Shown: one piece after another, positions 6,011 through 8,140 of the stretch
Layout: every line of letters starts with the position of its first letter
How positions within the stretch are numbered: position 1 is the stretch's first letter
NCBI GenBank assembly: GCA_021798635.1
Contig: JAJZGH010000223.1
Location: 1-8,140, forward strand
Source: Planctomycetota bacterium
GTDB lineage: Bacteria > Planctomycetota > Phycisphaerae > WQYP01
Reading direction: 5' to 3'
DNA length: 8,140 bases
Made by a program: the position numbers and the translations under genes
Notes under the pieces: generated by a model
The model's input: the letters and a program-made list of their open reading frames with translations, nothing else
What the model was told of the DNA's origin: nothing
The model's database searches: none

Positions 6011-8140
6011 TTACTGCATGGCCATGGGGTCCACATCCACCATGACATCGGCCTTGAATTTTTGAAACAGGCCGCGCTGCCGCAGTTCCGCAAGCACCTG
6101 CTGTAAAGGCCCGGGCGTGGTGGCTAACAGGATGATTTCCACGCGATATTTCTCATCCATGCGTTGTAAGGGGGCATTCTGTGGGCCGATGAGGCGCATT
6201 GTTTCCGGGCGGCAGGCGGGAGATTGCTGCATCATCGAGGCCAGCCGTTTCGCTTCATCCAGCAGGGAAAGATAATCGGAATCTGAAAGGACAATGCGTA
6301 CCATGCGGCCAAACGGGGGGTAATTAAAACTCTGCCGGTGCTGAAGTTCCTGCTGCACGAAGGCATTGTAATCATGCCGCGCAGCAAACATGACGGCGGG
6401 TTCCTCCGGCTGCATGGTCTGCACGACCACCAGCCCCGGCCTCTGCGTGCGACCGCAGCGACCGGCCACCTGACAGATCAGTTGAAACGTGCGTTCCGCA
6501 GCGCGAAAGTCCGGACTGGTCATGGCCAAATCCGCATTGAGCACCCCGACGAGTGTCACATTGGGAAAGTCCAGACCCTTGGCAATCATCTGCGTGCCTA
6601 AAAGCAGATCAAGCTCTCCCTGGGCAAAGCGCTGCAAGGTCTGCTGATAATTTCCGGCTCCGCGCATGGAATCACTGTCCATCCGCGCAATTTTCAATTC
6701 CGGAAATTTGGTGCGCAATTCTTCTTCCACTCTCTGCGTGCCCTGACCCAGCTGCACCAGACGCGCCTGGCATGACGGGCACCGGCTGGGCAGCAATTGA
6801 CTGGTCAGGCAGTAATGGCACTGGATATACCGATCGGGCAGTTCTGGTGACGCATCACGCGATTCAGCGGCATGGCGGTGTACCACCATGGTCGCGTCGC
6901 AGCGGTCGCACATAAGAACAAAATCACAGCGGGGGCAGGCCACGTAATGGGCAAAGCCGCGCCGGTTCAATAGAAAAATCGCCTGCCCTTTTTCCGCGAC
7001 AGTTTCCTTAAGCCGCTGTTCAAGCACCATGGAAAGGGCGTGTAAACCGCGGCGGCGGTGGCGCTCCTGCCGCATATCGACGGTGACGACGCGCGGCATC
7101 AACAGGCCGCGCGGCCGCGAAGTTAATTCGATGAGGCCATAATTGGGATTCTCATGGGCGTTGCGCCAGGTTTCCAGCGATGGCGTGGCCGAACCCAGCA
7201 ACACCGGAACTCCGCTGATTTGTCCCCGCCGCACGGCCAGATCCCGCGCGTGATACCGCGGTGCGCTGTCCTGTTTATAGGAAGGCTCATGTTCTTCATC
7301 GACCACAATTATTCCCAGATTGGGCGTGGGCGCAAAAATCGCCGAGCGCGCACCGATTATGACCTGCGCCCAGCCTGCGGCAATCGCGTGCCAATGCTGA
7401 TGCCGCTGGGCGTCGGCCATACCGCTGTGCAACACTGCCACGCGTTCAAAACGCTCGGTAAATCGGCTGACAAGTTGTGCGGTTAAGGAAATCTCGGGCA
7501 CCAGCACAATAGCCTGCCGCCCGGACGCAACCACCTGCTCAATACAGCGTATGTACAGTTCCGTTTTGCCGGAACCGGTAACGCCGAAGATCAGGCGTGC
7601 GGCAAACCGCGGCGGATTCAACAACGGTAACAGCGCCTCCATGGCCAGAACTTGTTCCGGTGTCAGGGCAAAATCTTTGCGGGTGTGAAGCGGCGCATCG
7701 GCCGTTGGGGGCAAGCCCAGGCGGGCCGAATCAGGCCAGAGAATCCGTTTCTCCAGCCGCAGCAAACCTGCGGAAATAAAGCGTTTAAGCATGGGCTGGG
7801 AAACCGGCGCTTGGCTCATCAGATCATCCGCGGTCAACGGGCCTTGCGCCAAGGCCTCCAAAACCTTTGTGAATGTGGCCTTTGTGCGGGTCGTAAAGCC
7901 GTTATCGGCTGCGGAGGCAATATTATCCACGCGGTGAATAAAGTTTTGCCTGGGCAGTCGGATATTTTTTTTGACCGCCGCCGGCACAATTGTGGAAAGT
8001 ACCATACCCAGCGGGCAGCAATAGTAGCGGCTGATCCAGCGGGCCATTTCCAGTAAATCGGGAGGAACCGGATCAATTTCCGGATACACCGTCAAAATTG
8101 ATTTAATGCGGGTGGCTGCCGGGGGTTTCACGATGGCAGG
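6011..8140 (-). CDS. priA: Primosomal replication-restart helicase PriA, N-terminus beyond the window
   Basis: PriA recognises stalled or collapsed replication forks, unwinds DNA 3' to 5' and reloads the replisome. The stop is TAA at 6013-6011 and the frame stays open to base 8140. Residue numbers here count from a GTG at 8131, which is probably internal: PriA normally has a few dozen more residues before the PDLLEMARWISRYYCCPLG segment seen at 24-42, and codons continue upstream to the edge. Helicase motifs are intact: Walker A GVTGSGKT (183-190), DEEH (278-281), GSATPS (313-318), GTQMIAKGLDFPNV (512-525) and QVAGRCGR (554-561). Eight zinc-binding cysteines occur as four pairs (399/402, 408/411, 438/441, 451/454). 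The C-terminus ends VDVDPMAMQ, in the usual place for the family. A short charged stretch, AAESRDASPELPDR, separates the second and third cysteine pairs. It appears functional and is convergent with the TPR gene. Confidence 0.96.
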   Translation of the reverse strand, partial: PAIVKPPAATRIKSILTVYPEIDPVPPDLLEMARWISRYYCCPLGMVLSTIVPAAVKKNIRLPRQNFIHRVDNIASAADNGFTTRTKATFTKVLEALAQGPLTADDLMSQAPVSQPMLKRFISAGLLRLEKRILWPDSARLGLPPTADAPLHTRKDFALTPEQVLAMEALLPLLNPPRFAARLIFGVTGSGKTELYIRCIEQVVASGRQAIVLVPEISLTAQLVSRFTERFERVAVLHSGMADAQRHQHWHAIAAGWAQVIIGARSAIFAPTPNLGIIVVDEEHEPSYKQDSAPRYHARDLAVRRGQISGVPVLLGSATPSLETWRNAHENPNYGLIELTSRPRGLLMPRVVTVDMRQERHRRRGLHALSMVLEQRLKETVAEKGQAIFLLNRRGFAHYVACPRCDFVLMCDRCDATMVVHRHAAESRDASPELPDRYIQCHYCLTSQLLPSRCPSCQARLVQLGQGTQRVEEELRTKFPELKIARMDSDSMRGAGNYQQTLQRFAQGELDLLLGTQMIAKGLDFPNVTLVGVLNADLAMTSPDFRAAERTFQLICQVAGRCGRTQRPGLVVVQTMQPEEPAVMFAARHDYNAFVQQELQHRQSFNYPPFGRMVRIVLSDSDYLSLLDEAKRLASMMQQSPACRPETMRLIGPQNAPLQRMDEKYRVEIILLATTPGPLQQVLAELRQRGLFQKFKADVMVDVDPMAMQ

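Noticed and set aside
8129..8131. GTG as the real start of priA
   Set aside because: The frame stays open to the window edge and PriA normally has more N-terminal residues before this point, so the GTG is most likely internal.

Overview
The window looks like a chromosomal segment of a Gram-negative (diderm) bacterium with moderately GC-rich DNA. It holds a two-partner secretion outer-membrane transporter with its secreted partner, undecaprenyl-diphosphate phosphatase (uppP), an exported tetratricopeptide-repeat protein and the replication-restart helicase priA. The two TPS proteins match their families in motifs and layout, but are not close to any proteobacterial haemolysin or haemagglutinin transporter I can recall. 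A planctomycete (Phycisphaerae-like) or other PVC-group host is my best guess. That is an inference from protein style and should be held loosely.

Layout, left to right. Bases 1-361 (minus) are the first 120 codons of a TpsA-type exoprotein, cut by the left edge. Bases 436-2463 (minus) encode the matching TpsB-type POTRA/beta-barrel transporter. Transcription therefore runs B then A, probably as one operon. Bases 2464-2908 are non-coding. They hold a good sigma70-like promoter for the TPS operon (2679-2707), a leader of about 210 nt with two interleaved inverted repeats, and a 130-bp palindromic element with 18-bp perfect arms. Bases 2909-3823 (minus) are uppP. A 68-bp divergent gap separates it from a 681-residue exported TPR protein (3892-5937, plus). 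A 73-bp convergent gap with a small hairpin follows, and then priA (6011 to the right edge, minus, N-terminus missing).

How the genes relate. The TPS pair forms one export system: TpsA crosses the inner membrane through Sec using its signal peptide, and its N-terminal TPS domain is recognised by the POTRA domains of TpsB, which passes it through the outer membrane. UppP recycles the lipid carrier for peptidoglycan and surface glycans. The TPR protein is probably periplasmic or membrane-anchored. PriA is a housekeeping gene with no evident link to the others. There is no sign of CRISPR, tRNA, rRNA, a transposase or phage genes. The least explained parts are the structured TPS leader and the palindromic element next to it.
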